This document shows, one piece after another, positions 17,356-27,404 of a stretch of DNA of 64,000 nucleotides. Below the pieces are notes generated by a model. That model searched no databases. It was not told the DNA's origin and was given only the letters and a program-made list of their open reading frames with translations. Positions within the stretch are counted from its first letter, which is position 1. Each line of letters starts with the position of its first letter. Source of the stretch: Psychroserpens damuponensis (lineage in GTDB: Bacteria > Bacteroidota > Bacteroidia > Flavobacteriales > Flavobacteriaceae). A program made the translations under genes and the position numbers. The DNA is taken from contig NZ_JXJO01000024.1 in NCBI RefSeq assembly GCF_000826655.1, forward strand, positions 1-64,000, given 5' to 3'.

Positions 17356-18696
17356 ATGTCACAACGTTTTTCAGAATTAGGAATTAATGATTCACTGCAA
17401 CAGGCTTTAGCTAATTTAAAGATTTCTGTTCCTACAGATATCCAGGAAAAGTCAATTCCGGTTATTCTCAACCAAACCGAAGATCTTGTAGCTATTGCAA
17501 AAACAGGAACTGGAAAAACAGCAGCATTTGGTTTGCCGCTATTGCAAAAAGTTAATTTAGAAAGCGCGTCGGTTCAAATACTAATTTTAGCACCAACGAG
17601 AGAATTAGGGCAACAGATTTATAATAATTTAGTCGATTTTTCCGAAGAAAACTCTAAAATATCCATTGCGTCTGTATGTGGAGGAATCCCTATTAAACCA
17701 CAAATTGAACGGCTTAAAGAAACCACTCACATTGTGGTAGCAACGCCTGGACGTTTAGTTGATTTGGTTAAACGCGGTGCAATTGATATTAAAAGCTTAA
17801 ATTATTTGGTTCTTGATGAAGCTGATGAAATGGTAACAGCTTTAAAAACTGATCTCGATGTTATTATTAAAGCGATCCCTAAATCGAGGAGAACCTTACT
17901 ATTTACAGCAACGCTATCTGGTGCGATCAAACAATTGGTTCAAAATTACATGTCAAAACATGTTGTGCAGGTAGAAGCGCATATGGAAACTGTTGGTCAT
18001 CAAGGCATAGATCATCAATATGTTGTTGTAGAACCTATTGAAAAATTAGAAGTATTACTCCATTTTTTAAATTCTAAAGAAGGTCAACGTGGCATCATAT
18101 TTTGCAAAACTAAAGCTGCAGTGAATAAGTTAGCTAAAAAACTGGCTATCAATAAATTTTCATCTGGAGCTATTCATGGAAGCTTAACTCAAGGTATTCG
18201 TGATCGTATCATGGGACAATTTAGAGAAGGGTTTATTGATATTTTGGTTGCAACAGATTTAGCTGCTCGTGGTATTGATGTTAAAGACGTGGCTTATGTT
18301 GTTAATTACCATTTACCTGATACGTATGAAGCTTATGTTCATAGAAGTGGTCGTACAGCTAGAGCAGGAGCAAAGGGCTTATCATTAAGTGTGATACAAA
18401 AGGAAGAAGTTGAAGAAATCCCTGAATTTGAAGACGAATTAGGGCTAGTGTTTACTGAATTTAAAAAAGCAAATGCGCAAAGTATAGCCGAAAATAATGG
18501 TTTACTTTGGGCTAAAAAGATTTTTAAAACCAAGCCTAATCGTCAAGTTTCTGAAGATTTTAAATCTCAAATTAAAACCATCTTTCACCATTTAACAAAA
18601 GAGGAACTGGTTGATAAAATATTAGCAAATTATTTAGCTCAAAATCCTACCGACATATCAAAACCTGAAACTGCTAAACAAGCTAAAAAGAAGTAA
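17356..18696 (+). CDS. DEAD-box RNA helicase (RhlE-like)
   Basis: 446 residues with all core motifs in order: Q-motif region (FSELGINDSLQQAL), motif I AKTGTGKT, Ia PTRELG, Ib TPGR, II DEAD, III TAT, IV IIFCKTK, V TDLAARGID and VI HRSGRTARAG. The C-terminal tail is short and lysine-rich (KPETAKQAKKK). It unwinds short RNA duplexes with ATP; likely roles are ribosome assembly or RNA turnover in the cold. It is followed after 4 bases by a second, divergent helicase gene, so the two form an operon. Confidence 0.9.
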   Translation: MSQRFSELGINDSLQQALANLKISVPTDIQEKSIPVILNQTEDLVAIAKTGTGKTAAFGLPLLQKVNLESASVQILILAPTRELGQQIYNNLVDFSEENSKISIASVCGGIPIKPQIERLKETTHIVVATPGRLVDLVKRGAIDIKSLNYLVLDEADEMVTALKTDLDVIIKAIPKSRRTLLFTATLSGAIKQLVQNYMSKHVVQVEAHMETVGHQGIDHQYVVVEPIEKLEVLLHFLNSKEGQRGIIFCKTKAAVNKLAKKLAINKFSSGAIHGSLTQGIRDRIMGQFREGFIDILVATDLAARGIDVKDVAYVVNYHLPDTYEAYVHRSGRTARAGAKGLSLSVIQKEEVEEIPEFEDELGLVFTEFKKANAQSIAENNGLLWAKKIFKTKPNRQVSEDFKSQIKTIFHHLTKEELVDKILANYLAQNPTDISKPETAKQAKKK

Positions 18697-18700
18697 GTCT

Positions 18701-20014
18701 ATGGCTCATGATATTAAAAATCGGCAGGATATTCTAAATAAGTTGAATATTGCTGCCTTAAATCCAATGCAAGAGGCAGCGACATCAAGTATTGCACAGG
18801 TTGAGAATACTGTAATTTTATCACCAACAGGAACAGGGAAAACCTTAGCATTTGCATTACCACTTTTAGAGTTATTAGATGTTGAATCATCAGAAATACA
18901 AGCCTTAATCATTGTACCGTCAAGAGAGTTGGCTATTCAAATAGAACGCGTCATTCGATCTATGGGTTCTGGTTATAAAGTGAATGCTGTTTATGGAGGC
19001 AGGCCAATGTCTAAAGATAAAATTGAGCTCAAACATAATCCTGCAATATTGGTAGGAACTCCTGGTCGTATTCTAGATCATTTTGATAATGATCGGTTTT
19101 CTAAAGCACATATCAAAACCTTAATTTTAGATGAATTTGATAAGTCTTTAGAGCAAGGTTTTGAAGAAGAAATGCAAGCTATTCTCTATTATTTGCCTAA
19201 TTTAAATAAACGCATATTAACCTCTGCTAATCAAGCGGTTGATGTTCCTGATTTTGTAGGTTTAGAGCAGCCAAATATTATCGATTATTTAAATGAAAAA
19301 GACGAGTCTCGTCTAGCACTCAAATTAGTGATTTCTCCAGATAAAAAGAAATTATCAACCTTACTAGATGTTATTTTGCATATAGGAAATGAGCCAGGAA
19401 TTATTTTCTGTAATTTTAGAGATAGTATCAATTTGGTGAGTGATTTTTTAAATAAAAACCAAATTAGCCATGCTTGTTTTTCAGGAGGCATGGAGCAAAA
19501 AGATAGAGAACGTGCACTTATAAAATTTAGAAATGGTACTTGCCAATTATTAGTTGCTACAGATTTGGCAGCACGTGGTATCGATATTCCTGAGATGAAA
19601 TTTATTATTCATTATGAATTGCCTATTCACGAAGAGGAGTTTATTCATAGAAATGGTAGAACAGCACGAGTAAAAGCTTCAGGAACGTCTTATATTATAA
19701 AATGGAAAGACCAACTGCTTCCAGACTTTATTAACGTCAAAAATCCTATTGATGTGTCTAGCAAAGCGCCTTACAAAAAGCAATATTGGGAAACTTTGTT
19801 CATTTCCGGAGGGAGAAAAGATAAAATATCAAAAGGTGATATTGCAGGTTTATTTTTTAAACAAGGCGGACTTAAAAAAGACCAATTAGGTACCATTGAG
19901 TTGAAACCAGATTGTGCGTTTGTAGCGGTTCCTGTGGCTTTGGTAGATCAATTGATTAGTACTTTAAACAATAGTAGATTGAAAAAGAAGAAGGTTAGAA
20001 TTACCGTTCTTTAA
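18701..20014 (+). CDS. divergent DEAD-box helicase with DEFD motif and DbpA-like tail
   Basis: 437 residues. Motif I (SPTGTGKT), Ia (VPSRELA), Ib (TPGR), V (TDLAARGID) and VI (HRNGRTAR) are intact. Motif II reads DEFD rather than DEAD, and motif III reads TSAN where SAT is expected. The C-terminus (LGTIELKPDCAFVAVP through KKKKVRITVL) resembles the RNA-binding fold at the end of DbpA. Co-transcribed with the helicase upstream. It is probably an RNA helicase or RNA-binding remodeller of ribosome assembly. The altered motif III may weaken coupling of ATP hydrolysis to unwinding. Confidence 0.85.
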   Translation: MAHDIKNRQDILNKLNIAALNPMQEAATSSIAQVENTVILSPTGTGKTLAFALPLLELLDVESSEIQALIIVPSRELAIQIERVIRSMGSGYKVNAVYGGRPMSKDKIELKHNPAILVGTPGRILDHFDNDRFSKAHIKTLILDEFDKSLEQGFEEEMQAILYYLPNLNKRILTSANQAVDVPDFVGLEQPNIIDYLNEKDESRLALKLVISPDKKKLSTLLDVILHIGNEPGIIFCNFRDSINLVSDFLNKNQISHACFSGGMEQKDRERALIKFRNGTCQLLVATDLAARGIDIPEMKFIIHYELPIHEEEFIHRNGRTARVKASGTSYIIKWKDQLLPDFINVKNPIDVSSKAPYKKQYWETLFISGGRKDKISKGDIAGLFFKQGGLKKDQLGTIELKPDCAFVAVPVALVDQLISTLNNSRLKKKKVRITVL

Positions 20015-20081
20015 TTCATTTTCATGTTTTTCTTCGGAAATGTTTAAGCTACACCAAAAGTCTATTGTAGTAAACTATGAT

Positions 20082-20834
20082 CTAATTCGCACGAACCAAA
20101 GGTTCTAAAACATCCCAAACTGTGTTGGCAACAATCTTGTGACCTTCTTCGGTTGGATGAATACCATCGTTTTGGTTGAGCTCAGCAATACCACCAACAT
20201 CTTTTAAAATAAACGGAATAAATTCTAAGTTGTTTTCTTTAGCTAAATCAATATAAATCTGTTTGAATTCTGTGGTATACGATTGACCCATATTTGGAGG
20301 CAATTGCATACCTGCTAGAATAATTGTAGTGTCTTTACTTTTTTGCTTTACAACATCAATGATTGATTGAAGGTTTGCACGAGTTTCAGATAAAGCAACA
20401 CCACGCAAACCGTCGTTAGCACCCAATTCTAAAATAAATATCGAAATGTCTTGTTTTAAAATCCAATCAATTCTACTTTTTCCTCCAGCAGTTGTTTCGC
20501 CGCTTAATCCAGAATTAACAACAGTATAATCTGCACCTAAGGCATCTATTTTTTGTTGTAGTAGAGCAGGAAAAGCATCGTTAGTATCATCTAAGCCATA
20601 ACCAGCAGTGATACTATCTCCAAAACATAAAATGGTTTTTGTTTTATTGTTAGTGACATCTTGCTCAGATTCTTTGTTAGTGTTTTCTACTGTTTCTGAT
20701 TTCTCGACGGTTTTTGGAGTTTTCTCATTTCCGCAGGAAAACAGAAGACACACGAGCAGAAAATAACAAAACTTTAAGTATTTATGTACGATTGAAGTAG
20801 GTAACTTTGCAAGCAATTGATTATTTTGAACCAT
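20082..20834 (-). CDS. tesA: SGNH-hydrolase lipoprotein, arylesterase/TesA family
   Basis: 250 residues. The N-terminus ends in a lipobox (CLLFSCGNE), so it is probably an outer- or inner-membrane lipoprotein. An acidic Thr/Glu linker follows. The SGNH blocks are ILCFGDSITAGYGL (nucleophile Ser), GLSGETTAGG (Gly), LGANDG (Asn) and DGIHPTEEGH (Asp and His). It hydrolyses aryl or lyso-phospholipid esters. It is divergent from the ABC genes at 20861-24100, the same order as tesA and ybbA-ybbP in E. coli. The start at 20834 leaves only 26 bases to the ABC gene's ATG. Confidence 0.85.
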   Translation of the reverse strand: MVQNNQLLAKLPTSIVHKYLKFCYFLLVCLLFSCGNEKTPKTVEKSETVENTNKESEQDVTNNKTKTILCFGDSITAGYGLDDTNDAFPALLQQKIDALGADYTVVNSGLSGETTAGGKSRIDWILKQDISIFILELGANDGLRGVALSETRANLQSIIDVVKQKSKDTTIILAGMQLPPNMGQSYTTEFKQIYIDLAKENNLEFIPFILKDVGGIAELNQNDGIHPTEEGHKIVANTVWDVLEPLVRAN

Positions 20835-20860
20835 AGACGTAAGTTGTGAATTTTATTAAA

Positions 20861-21556
20861 ATGAATACATCAAAGATATTAAAGATTACTGGCTTAGAAA
20901 AGACATATGCTAGTGGTAACAAAGAATTAACGGTTTTGCAGGACATCTCATTTGATGTAGATCGCGGACAAACATTTTCAATTATTGGACCATCAGGTAG
21001 CGGAAAAACAACCTTACTTGGGTTATGTGCTGGATTAGATGAGCCAAATGCTGGTAGTATAGAATTATGCGGACATGATTTAAGCTCTTTAAATGAGGAT
21101 CAGCGTGCGCAATTACGTAATAAAGAAGTTGGGTTTATATTTCAAAATTTTCAATTGCTACCAACACTTACTGCTTTAGAAAATGTGAGTGTTCCGTTAG
21201 AATTGCAAGGAGCAAAAGATGCGGAAAAACGTAGTTTGATCTTACTAGAAAAAGTAGGATTGGCAAATCGCGTGCATCATTATCCGTCACAATTGTCAGG
21301 AGGAGAGCAGCAACGCGTGGCTTTGGCAAGAGCGTTTGCCAATGAACCCTCTATTTTATTTGCAGATGAACCGACAGGGAATTTAGATGAAGACACTGGA
21401 GAAAAAGTGATTAAACTCTTATTTGACCTTAATAAAGAAGCTGGTACAACATTGGTTATAATATCTCATGATTTAGATCTCGCTAACCGAACCCAACAAA
21501 TTTTGCGCTTAAAAGGCGGACAAATTTTAACCAATACACGCACAACAGTACAATAA
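20861..21556 (+). CDS. ABC transporter ATP-binding protein, YbbA/LolD type
   Basis: The ATG at 20861 gives 231 residues; a GTG at 20846 is also possible. Walker A is GPSGSGKT, the Q-loop region is FIFQNFQLLPTLTALENV, the signature is LSGGEQQRVALARA and Walker B is ILFADEPTGNLD. It energises the FtsX-type permease encoded 18 bases downstream. MacB/LolD-class ATPases drive mechanotransmission or lipoprotein release rather than classical import. The gene neighbourhood with tesA points to the YbbA-YbbP complex, whose physiological substrate is uncertain. Confidence 0.9.
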   Translation: MNTSKILKITGLEKTYASGNKELTVLQDISFDVDRGQTFSIIGPSGSGKTTLLGLCAGLDEPNAGSIELCGHDLSSLNEDQRAQLRNKEVGFIFQNFQLLPTLTALENVSVPLELQGAKDAEKRSLILLEKVGLANRVHHYPSQLSGGEQQRVALARAFANEPSILFADEPTGNLDEDTGEKVIKLLFDLNKEAGTTLVIISHDLDLANRTQQILRLKGGQILTNTRTTVQ

Positions 21557-21574
21557 TTAAGAGTTTATTAGATT

Positions 21575-24100
21575 ATGAATCCAAGTACAAAATGGCTCTT
21601 TAAAATGGCATGGCGAGATGCCAAAGCAAGTAAAGTACGATTACTTTTGTTTATGAGTTCAATAGTTTTAGGAATTGCAGCTGTAGTTTCTATACAATTA
21701 TTTAGCATCAATCTAAAGGATAATATACAGCGCCAATCAAAAGTATTGATGGGAGCAGATTACATTATTGATTCTAGACAAGAACCAACAAAGAGAGCTC
21801 AAGTAATTATTGATTCTTTGCAGCCTAATGCTCAAGAAGTCAACTTTGTATCTATGATTGCGTTTCCAAAAAATGGAGGTGCTAAATTGGTAAAAGTAAG
21901 AGGAATTGAAGGTGCGTTTCCATTTTATGGTCAAATACAAACAAAACCAGCAGTTGCTGCAACGAGTTATCAAAATTCAGGTGGAGCCTTGGTAGACGCA
22001 ACCTTATTGCTTCAGTTTAATACCAAAGTTGGTGATTCTATAAAAGTAGGTGAGCTTACATTACCAATTGTTGGAGCTTTAAAATCTATTCCTGGTAGCA
22101 ACGCTATTTCTAGCTCAGTTGCACCTCCAATTGTGATTCCTTATCATTTTTTAGAAGACACCAAGTTGTTGCAATTTGGGAGTAGAAAAGAATATCAGTT
22201 TTTTTATAAAACGACCAACGATTTCGATTTAGAAGCTTTTGAAGATATTATTGACCCTATGTTGGATTTTGAAAATGCCGATTTAGACACACATACCAGT
22301 ACAAGTAAGCGTTTGGGTAATCGTTACGATAATGTGGACAAATTTTTGAATCTAGCTGCATTTATAGCCTTATTATTGGGTTGTATAGGTATTGCGAGTT
22401 CTGTTCATATTTATATAAAGGAAAAATTAAAATCGATAGCGGTTTTAAAATGTATGGGAGCATCTAGACGACAAAGTTTCATGATATTTCTAATTCAAAT
22501 TGCAGGTATTGGTATAATTGGCGGACTTATAGGATCCATCATTGGGATTGCTCTGCAAGAGCTATTTCCATATCTGTTGCAATCGTTTTTACCGTTTACA
22601 GTTGAAATCAGTATTTCATTTTTACCAGTTATAATAGGTGTTTTTCTAGGTTTATTTATGTCTGTGCTTTTTGCACTATTGCCACTTATTAATACTTGGT
22701 ATGTGTCACCTTTAGAAGTTTTAAGAGTAGGAGAGAGTGCGTCAAAAAGTTCTAATAAAACACAGTTAATCGTTGTAAGTGGTATTGTAATATTCTTGAT
22801 ATTGTTCTCATTTATTCTAGTAGGTAATATAAAATATGCTTTAGGTTTCGTGTTAGCAACTCTTGTGACTTTTGCAATTTTAGCAGGTATTGCTTTATTG
22901 AGTATGAAGGCAGTAAAAACGTTTTTTCCAAAGCGTTTTGGATTTGCAGCTCGCCAAAGTTTGTTAAATTTATTTAGACCTAACAACCAAACTATGGTAT
23001 TAGTTGTTGCTATTGGATTAGGGACATTTTTAATAAGCACTTTATATTTTACTAAAGATATTTTATTATCTAAAACAGAAGTAGCAGATACTGCAGATGC
23101 CGCAAATATTATTATTTTAGATGTTCAAAATGAGCAAAAAGACGCTGTAGAAAAACGCATACAAAGTTTAGAATTACCCATTTTAGATAATATTCCAATT
23201 GTAACCATGCGTGTTCATAGTATTAAGGACCAATTGGTAAATACGTTACGTCAAGATTCAACACGTCAAATTAGAAGTTGGGTTTTAAACCATGAATTTA
23301 GAGCAACCTATCGAGATGCGCTTACGACTTCCGAAGATATTATATCTGGAGAATGGACACCAAAAATTAAACCCAATGCTCCAATTCTTATTTCCTTATC
23401 AGAAAATTTAGCGTTAGACGCAAAAGTTAAGGTTGGTGATGCCATTGTATTTAATGTGCAAGGTGTACTTATGAATACTGAAGTGGGAAGTATTAGACAG
23501 GTAGATTGGGCACAAATAAAACCAAATTTTACTATTCTTTTTCCTAAAGGTGTTTTAGAACAAGCGCCTCAATTTAATGTAATAACAACTGCTGTTCCAA
23601 ACGAGGAAAAATCTGCAGAGTTGCAACGAGAATTAGTGTCTGGATTTCCAAATGTATCGGTTATTGACTTACGACAAGTGTATACAGTTGTTGAAGATAT
23701 ATTAGATAAAGTATCATGGATTATAAACTTTATGGCATTTTTTAGTATTCTCACAGGAATTATTGTATTGATAGGTTCTGTTAGAACCAGTAAATATCAG
23801 CGTATTAAAGAAAGTGTTTTACTGAGAACGCTAGGTGCGCAAAACAAGCAAATTTTAAAAATAGCATCGTTAGAATATCTCTTTTTAGGAATTTTAGGCA
23901 GTTTAGTAGGCATTTTATTGGCATTGGCTGGCAGTATGTGCTTAGCATTATTTGTGTTTAACGAGCCTTTTGTGCCATCTATGATTCCGTTTTTTGTGTT
24001 TTTACCAGGCATTAGCCTGTTGGTGGTTGTGATTGGGTTGAGCAATATTCAAACGGTTTTACGCAGTTCGCCATTAGAGGTTTTAAGACGAGAAGGCTAG
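21575..24100 (+). CDS. FtsX-family ABC permease, YbbP type
   Basis: 841 residues. TM1 near residue 25 (LLLFMSSIVLGIAAVVSIQLF) is followed by a large periplasmic MacB-like domain. Two FtsX cores come next (about 255-390 and 715-835), with further TM segments at about 400-450 and 475-495. The C-terminal SPLEVLRREG motif repeats the internal SPLEVLRVGE, typical of FtsX duplication. Pairs with the ATPase at 20861. As in E. coli, it is divergent from the TesA-like esterase. Confidence 0.9.
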   Translation: MNPSTKWLFKMAWRDAKASKVRLLLFMSSIVLGIAAVVSIQLFSINLKDNIQRQSKVLMGADYIIDSRQEPTKRAQVIIDSLQPNAQEVNFVSMIAFPKNGGAKLVKVRGIEGAFPFYGQIQTKPAVAATSYQNSGGALVDATLLLQFNTKVGDSIKVGELTLPIVGALKSIPGSNAISSSVAPPIVIPYHFLEDTKLLQFGSRKEYQFFYKTTNDFDLEAFEDIIDPMLDFENADLDTHTSTSKRLGNRYDNVDKFLNLAAFIALLLGCIGIASSVHIYIKEKLKSIAVLKCMGASRRQSFMIFLIQIAGIGIIGGLIGSIIGIALQELFPYLLQSFLPFTVEISISFLPVIIGVFLGLFMSVLFALLPLINTWYVSPLEVLRVGESASKSSNKTQLIVVSGIVIFLILFSFILVGNIKYALGFVLATLVTFAILAGIALLSMKAVKTFFPKRFGFAARQSLLNLFRPNNQTMVLVVAIGLGTFLISTLYFTKDILLSKTEVADTADAANIIILDVQNEQKDAVEKRIQSLELPILDNIPIVTMRVHSIKDQLVNTLRQDSTRQIRSWVLNHEFRATYRDALTTSEDIISGEWTPKIKPNAPILISLSENLALDAKVKVGDAIVFNVQGVLMNTEVGSIRQVDWAQIKPNFTILFPKGVLEQAPQFNVITTAVPNEEKSAELQRELVSGFPNVSVIDLRQVYTVVEDILDKVSWIINFMAFFSILTGIIVLIGSVRTSKYQRIKESVLLRTLGAQNKQILKIASLEYLFLGILGSLVGILLALAGSMCLALFVFNEPFVPSMIPFFVFLPGISLLVVVIGLSNIQTVLRSSPLEVLRREG

Positions 24101-24331
24101 GCATACATTTTTTGTTTAAACACTTTTATTTCTGAAATGTGCCAGATTCAAATTCGTCGTTCTAAAATCTATTGGTTTAAACGGGTTTGTAGGTTTTACA
24201 TTTCCGAAGTAAATAAAACATAGAATCTAAGAATAATCTTATTTGCCTAATGTTGCAATTTGTATCTTGCACCACAAATTAGGAATCGTTGCATGTAACG
24301 TATTTCTGAAAAAAATGAGTCATTTTCCGTT

Positions 24332-25867
24332 ATGAGTGAGCAAAACTTTAAAAAAAATGTCGATTTCTGTATTACGACCTTACAAAAAATATTAGATGAT
24401 TCTAATCAACTCTATGACCTTCCCGAAGACCAAAGAGTTGCGCTTATTAAAGTGGCTGGACAACTTTCTAGACCAAGTCGTGATGAGCATAAACGTCGTA
24501 AAAAAGATGCTAAAAAAGCTATAAAACGTAAGATGATTGCTCGTGATAAACATGCACGAAAAACAACTGGAATACGTTCGGCTAGAGAAGCGAGTATTTT
24601 TACAGCACCAAAATTATTGGCTCCTGCACAAACTCAAAAAGATACTCCAGAATTAGAATCACCAAGAAACTGTTACGTGTGTAAAACGGTGTACACAAAA
24701 TTGCATCACTTTTATGATACTATGTGCACAGAATGTGGTGATTTAAATTATGCGAAGCGTTTTCAAACCGCCGATTTAACAGATCAGGTTGCTGTGATTA
24801 CTGGCTCTCGATTAAAAATTGGGTATCATATTACGTTAATGTTATTACGATCTGGAGCAACGGTAATTGCAACAACTCGTTTTCCGGCAGATTCTGCTAT
24901 TCGATTTTCAAAAGAAGATGATTATAGTACATGGAAAGATCGTTTGCATATTCATGGATTAGACTTACGTCATATACCAAGTGTCGAGATATTTTGTAAT
25001 TATATAGAGCAACAATATGATCGTTTAGATATTTTAATTAATAATGCAGCTCAAACGGTTAGACGACCTTCTGGATTTTATTTTCATTTGATGGAATATG
25101 AAAAGAAGCCTATTTCAGAATTGCCACAACGCGCACAAGAGTTGTTAAAGAGTCATGTGAGTTGCCTGCAAGAATTGTCAGATTTGAGTGTGTCTACCTC
25201 AAAAACCGCTAAAAATGATGTGTTGCCTGTGACTTGGCATGGTCCAGAACCCGGAATTGGTTTGCGTTCTTCGGCAGAGTTATCACAAATACCTTATAGT
25301 TTTGATAATGCGTTACAAGCTAAAGAAGTATTTCCTGAAGGAGAATTAGATGCCGATTTGCAGCAAGTAGATTTAAGAAAAACCAATAGCTGGCGCTTAA
25401 CTTTGGGTGAAATACAAACTACCGAAATGGTAGAAGTACAGCTAGTAAATGCCGTAGCTCCTTTTGTACTTTGTAATCGTTTGTCTAATTTAATGAAGAA
25501 AGAGAATACTGGTAAAAAGCATATTATTAATGTCTCTGCTATGGAAGGAAAATTTCATAGATTTAAAAAGGAAGACCGTCATCCGCATACCAACATGGCA
25601 AAAGCAGCTTTAAATATGTTAACGCATACATCATCTGCAACTTTTGCAAAATCTGGAATTTATATGAATGCAGTTGATACAGGTTGGGTAACCGATGAGG
25701 ATCCTGCAGAATTATCAAAACGTAAAGTAGAAATTCATGATTTTCAACCACCTTTAGATATCGTAGATGGTGCAGCTCGTGTTATGGATCCATTAATTGA
25801 TGGTATTAATACTGGTAAGCATTGGTGTGGTAAATTTTTGAAGGATTACTTTCCAATAGATTGGTAG
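24332..25867 (+). CDS. SDR-fold protein with N-terminal zinc ribbon and altered catalytic Tyr
   Basis: 511 residues. The N-terminal 100 are basic and helical ([20 protein letters not shown]). A two-CxxC zinc-ribbon candidate follows at about 110-137 ([14 protein letters not shown] ... MCTEC). A Rossmann SDR domain runs from about 148, with [16 protein letters not shown] replacing the usual TGxxxGxG, then DILINNAAQ (the NNAG block) and NVSAMEG (catalytic Ser). At the expected YxxxK the sequence is HTNMAK: Lys is kept but Tyr is Thr. It is well conserved in my memory of distant homologs, but I cannot name its substrate. It is monocistronic. Confidence 0.7.
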   Translation: MSEQNFKKNVDFCITTLQKILDDSNQLYDLPEDQRVALIKVAGQLSRPSRDEHKRRKKDAKKAIKRKMIARDKHARKTTGIRSAREASIFTAPKLLAPAQTQKDTPELESPRNCYVCKTVYTKLHHFYDTMCTECGDLNYAKRFQTADLTDQVAVITGSRLKIGYHITLMLLRSGATVIATTRFPADSAIRFSKEDDYSTWKDRLHIHGLDLRHIPSVEIFCNYIEQQYDRLDILINNAAQTVRRPSGFYFHLMEYEKKPISELPQRAQELLKSHVSCLQELSDLSVSTSKTAKNDVLPVTWHGPEPGIGLRSSAELSQIPYSFDNALQAKEVFPEGELDADLQQVDLRKTNSWRLTLGEIQTTEMVEVQLVNAVAPFVLCNRLSNLMKKENTGKKHIINVSAMEGKFHRFKKEDRHPHTNMAKAALNMLTHTSSATFAKSGIYMNAVDTGWVTDEDPAELSKRKVEIHDFQPPLDIVDGAARVMDPLIDGINTGKHWCGKFLKDYFPIDW

Positions 25868-25906
25868 AACAACCATTTTTATATAAACTAGTTTTAACCT
25901 AACTAC

Positions 25907-26821
25907 ATGATTATAATGCCTAAATTAAGCTCTAAAGCCTTAATCATTATTGCGTTTTTTGCTATATACGTGATTTGGGGTTCTACATATTTGCTCAATA
26001 AAATCTCTGTAACTGAGTTGCCTCCATTTTTCTTGGCTGGTATTCGCTTTTTTTGTGCAAGTATATTGATATTTAGTATTGCAAGAGTACTAAAGTATAG
26101 TTTAAAAATTACAAAGAAACAGCTTCTTAATTCAACCTTTGTAGGCTTTTTGTTTTTAGTGTATGGCAATGGTGTGTTTGTTTGGGCTTTGAAGTATGTA
26201 GATAGTGGTTTTGGAGCTTTATTGGCATCTACACAACCCTTGTTTGTATTGCTTTTAATGCGATTGATAGATAACAAAAAAATGAAACCAAAATCTCTAA
26301 TAGGTGTTGGACTTGGTATTGTAGGCATGTATCTTTTAGTAAGTCAGAAAGAAATGGTTACCAATGAAGATACTTTATTAGGTATTTTTATGATTTTTAC
26401 GTGCGTATTAGGTTGGAGTTATGGTAGTGTTTTTGTAGCTAAAGCCGATGTGCCTAAAAATTATTTTGTAAGTACAGGATATCAAATGTTAATTGCAGGA
26501 GTTATTCTTTTAGCCACTAGTCTCTTGTTTAAAGAACCTTGGGTATCACCAGTTCATTGGAGCTCAAAAGTGCAATTAGCGATGTTAGCCCTTATAACAG
26601 TTGGTAGTATTGGTGCTTTTACAGCTTTTAATTATCTTTTAAAACAAGTATCTACAGAGAAAGTGGCAACGTCAGCATATATAAATCCAATTATTGCTAT
26701 GCTTTTAGGATGGTATGTTTTAGATGAAACATTAAGTGTACAGTCTATAATTGCTGCTGCCATATTACTTACAGGTGTTTATTTTATTACGTCTAGAAAA
26801 AAGCCTCATACATTATCGTAA
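25907..26821 (+). CDS. EamA-family DMT superfamily exporter
   Basis: 304 residues with about ten transmembrane segments in two EamA repeats. Repeat one begins IIIAFFAIYVIWGSTYLLNK and contains the PPFFLAGIRFF block. Repeat two contains GCVLGWSYGSVFV-like and GSIGAFTAFNYLLKQVSTEKVATSAYINPIIAMLLG. An ATG three codons downstream (25916) is an alternative start. The family exports amino acids or other metabolites; the substrate cannot be assigned. It lies 40 bases after the zinc-ribbon SDR gene, possibly in one transcript. Confidence 0.85.
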   Translation: MIIMPKLSSKALIIIAFFAIYVIWGSTYLLNKISVTELPPFFLAGIRFFCASILIFSIARVLKYSLKITKKQLLNSTFVGFLFLVYGNGVFVWALKYVDSGFGALLASTQPLFVLLLMRLIDNKKMKPKSLIGVGLGIVGMYLLVSQKEMVTNEDTLLGIFMIFTCVLGWSYGSVFVAKADVPKNYFVSTGYQMLIAGVILLATSLLFKEPWVSPVHWSSKVQLAMLALITVGSIGAFTAFNYLLKQVSTEKVATSAYINPIIAMLLGWYVLDETLSVQSIIAAAILLTGVYFITSRKKPHTLS

Positions 26822-26869
26822 TTCATTTAAAAATAGGTTGTACTTTCGCGCGCTCAAACTACAGTTGAA

Positions 26870-27319
26870 ATGAAACGTATAAAACAATACAAGAAACTTT
26901 TTGGTATAGAAAACGAGATTGATTTAAAAATTCTTAAAAAATCGTATCGTAATTTGGTGAAAGAATGGCATCCTGACAAATTTCAAGATGGACATGAATT
27001 ACAAGAGGAAGCAGAAATCCAAAGTAGAACTATTATCGATGGGTATCACTTTTTAGTGAGTATGGCTCCAGAAACAAAAGCTGCTAATTTGGAAGCCTAT
27101 ACTGAAACAATAACTAATGTAGGTATAGAAGATTATCAACACAAAGGGATGTTGCTAGAAATCAGTTTTCTAGATGGATCAACTTATGAGTATTTTGGTG
27201 TTACAAAACAAGTGTACATTAAAATGATTAATAGCGGAAAAATTAATCGTTTTGCAAAACGCTCTATTTATCCTAAATATACGTATAGAAAATCTAAGCG
27301 TACACTTGAAAATGCTTAG
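26870..27319 (+). CDS. J-domain fused to KTSC domain
   Basis: 149 residues. The N-terminus is a J domain with the HPD tripeptide in EWHPDKF (about residue 35), preceded by LKKSYRNLVK. The C-terminus (about 85-140) is a KTSC-type domain: LLEISFLDGSTYEYFGVTKQVYIKMINS with KIN. J domains stimulate Hsp70 ATPase, while KTSC domains are linked to lysyl-tRNA synthetase and RNA-associated proteins. This compact fusion suggests delivery of DnaK to an RNA or ribosome-related target. A bidirectional terminator follows. Confidence 0.8.
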   Translation: MKRIKQYKKLFGIENEIDLKILKKSYRNLVKEWHPDKFQDGHELQEEAEIQSRTIIDGYHFLVSMAPETKAANLEAYTETITNVGIEDYQHKGMLLEISFLDGSTYEYFGVTKQVYIKMINSGKINRFAKRSIYPKYTYRKSKRTLENA

Positions 27320-27354
27320 ATATGGATTTTAATAATCTACTTAATGATATATAA

Positions 27355-27386
27355 AAAAAGGGTTAACCAATTGGTTAACCCTTTTT
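27355..27386. terminator. bidirectional terminator between convergent genes
   Basis: GGGTTAACC (27360-27368) pairs with GGTTAACCC (27373-27381) around AATT, flanked by A5 and T5 runs. It serves the plus gene ending at 27319 and the minus operon ending at 27405. Confidence 0.9.
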
Positions 27387-27404
27387 GATACTATGTAATA
27401 GAAC

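Noticed and set aside
22495-23040. 181-codon open frame on the minus strand inside the FtsX permease
   Set aside because: It is antisense to a well-supported membrane protein gene and its translation has no motif; long antisense frames are expected opposite such genes.
25903-26328. 141-codon minus-strand frame opposite the EamA gene
   Set aside because: Shadow of a multi-pass membrane gene, low-complexity Lys/Ile/Asn composition, no family signature.
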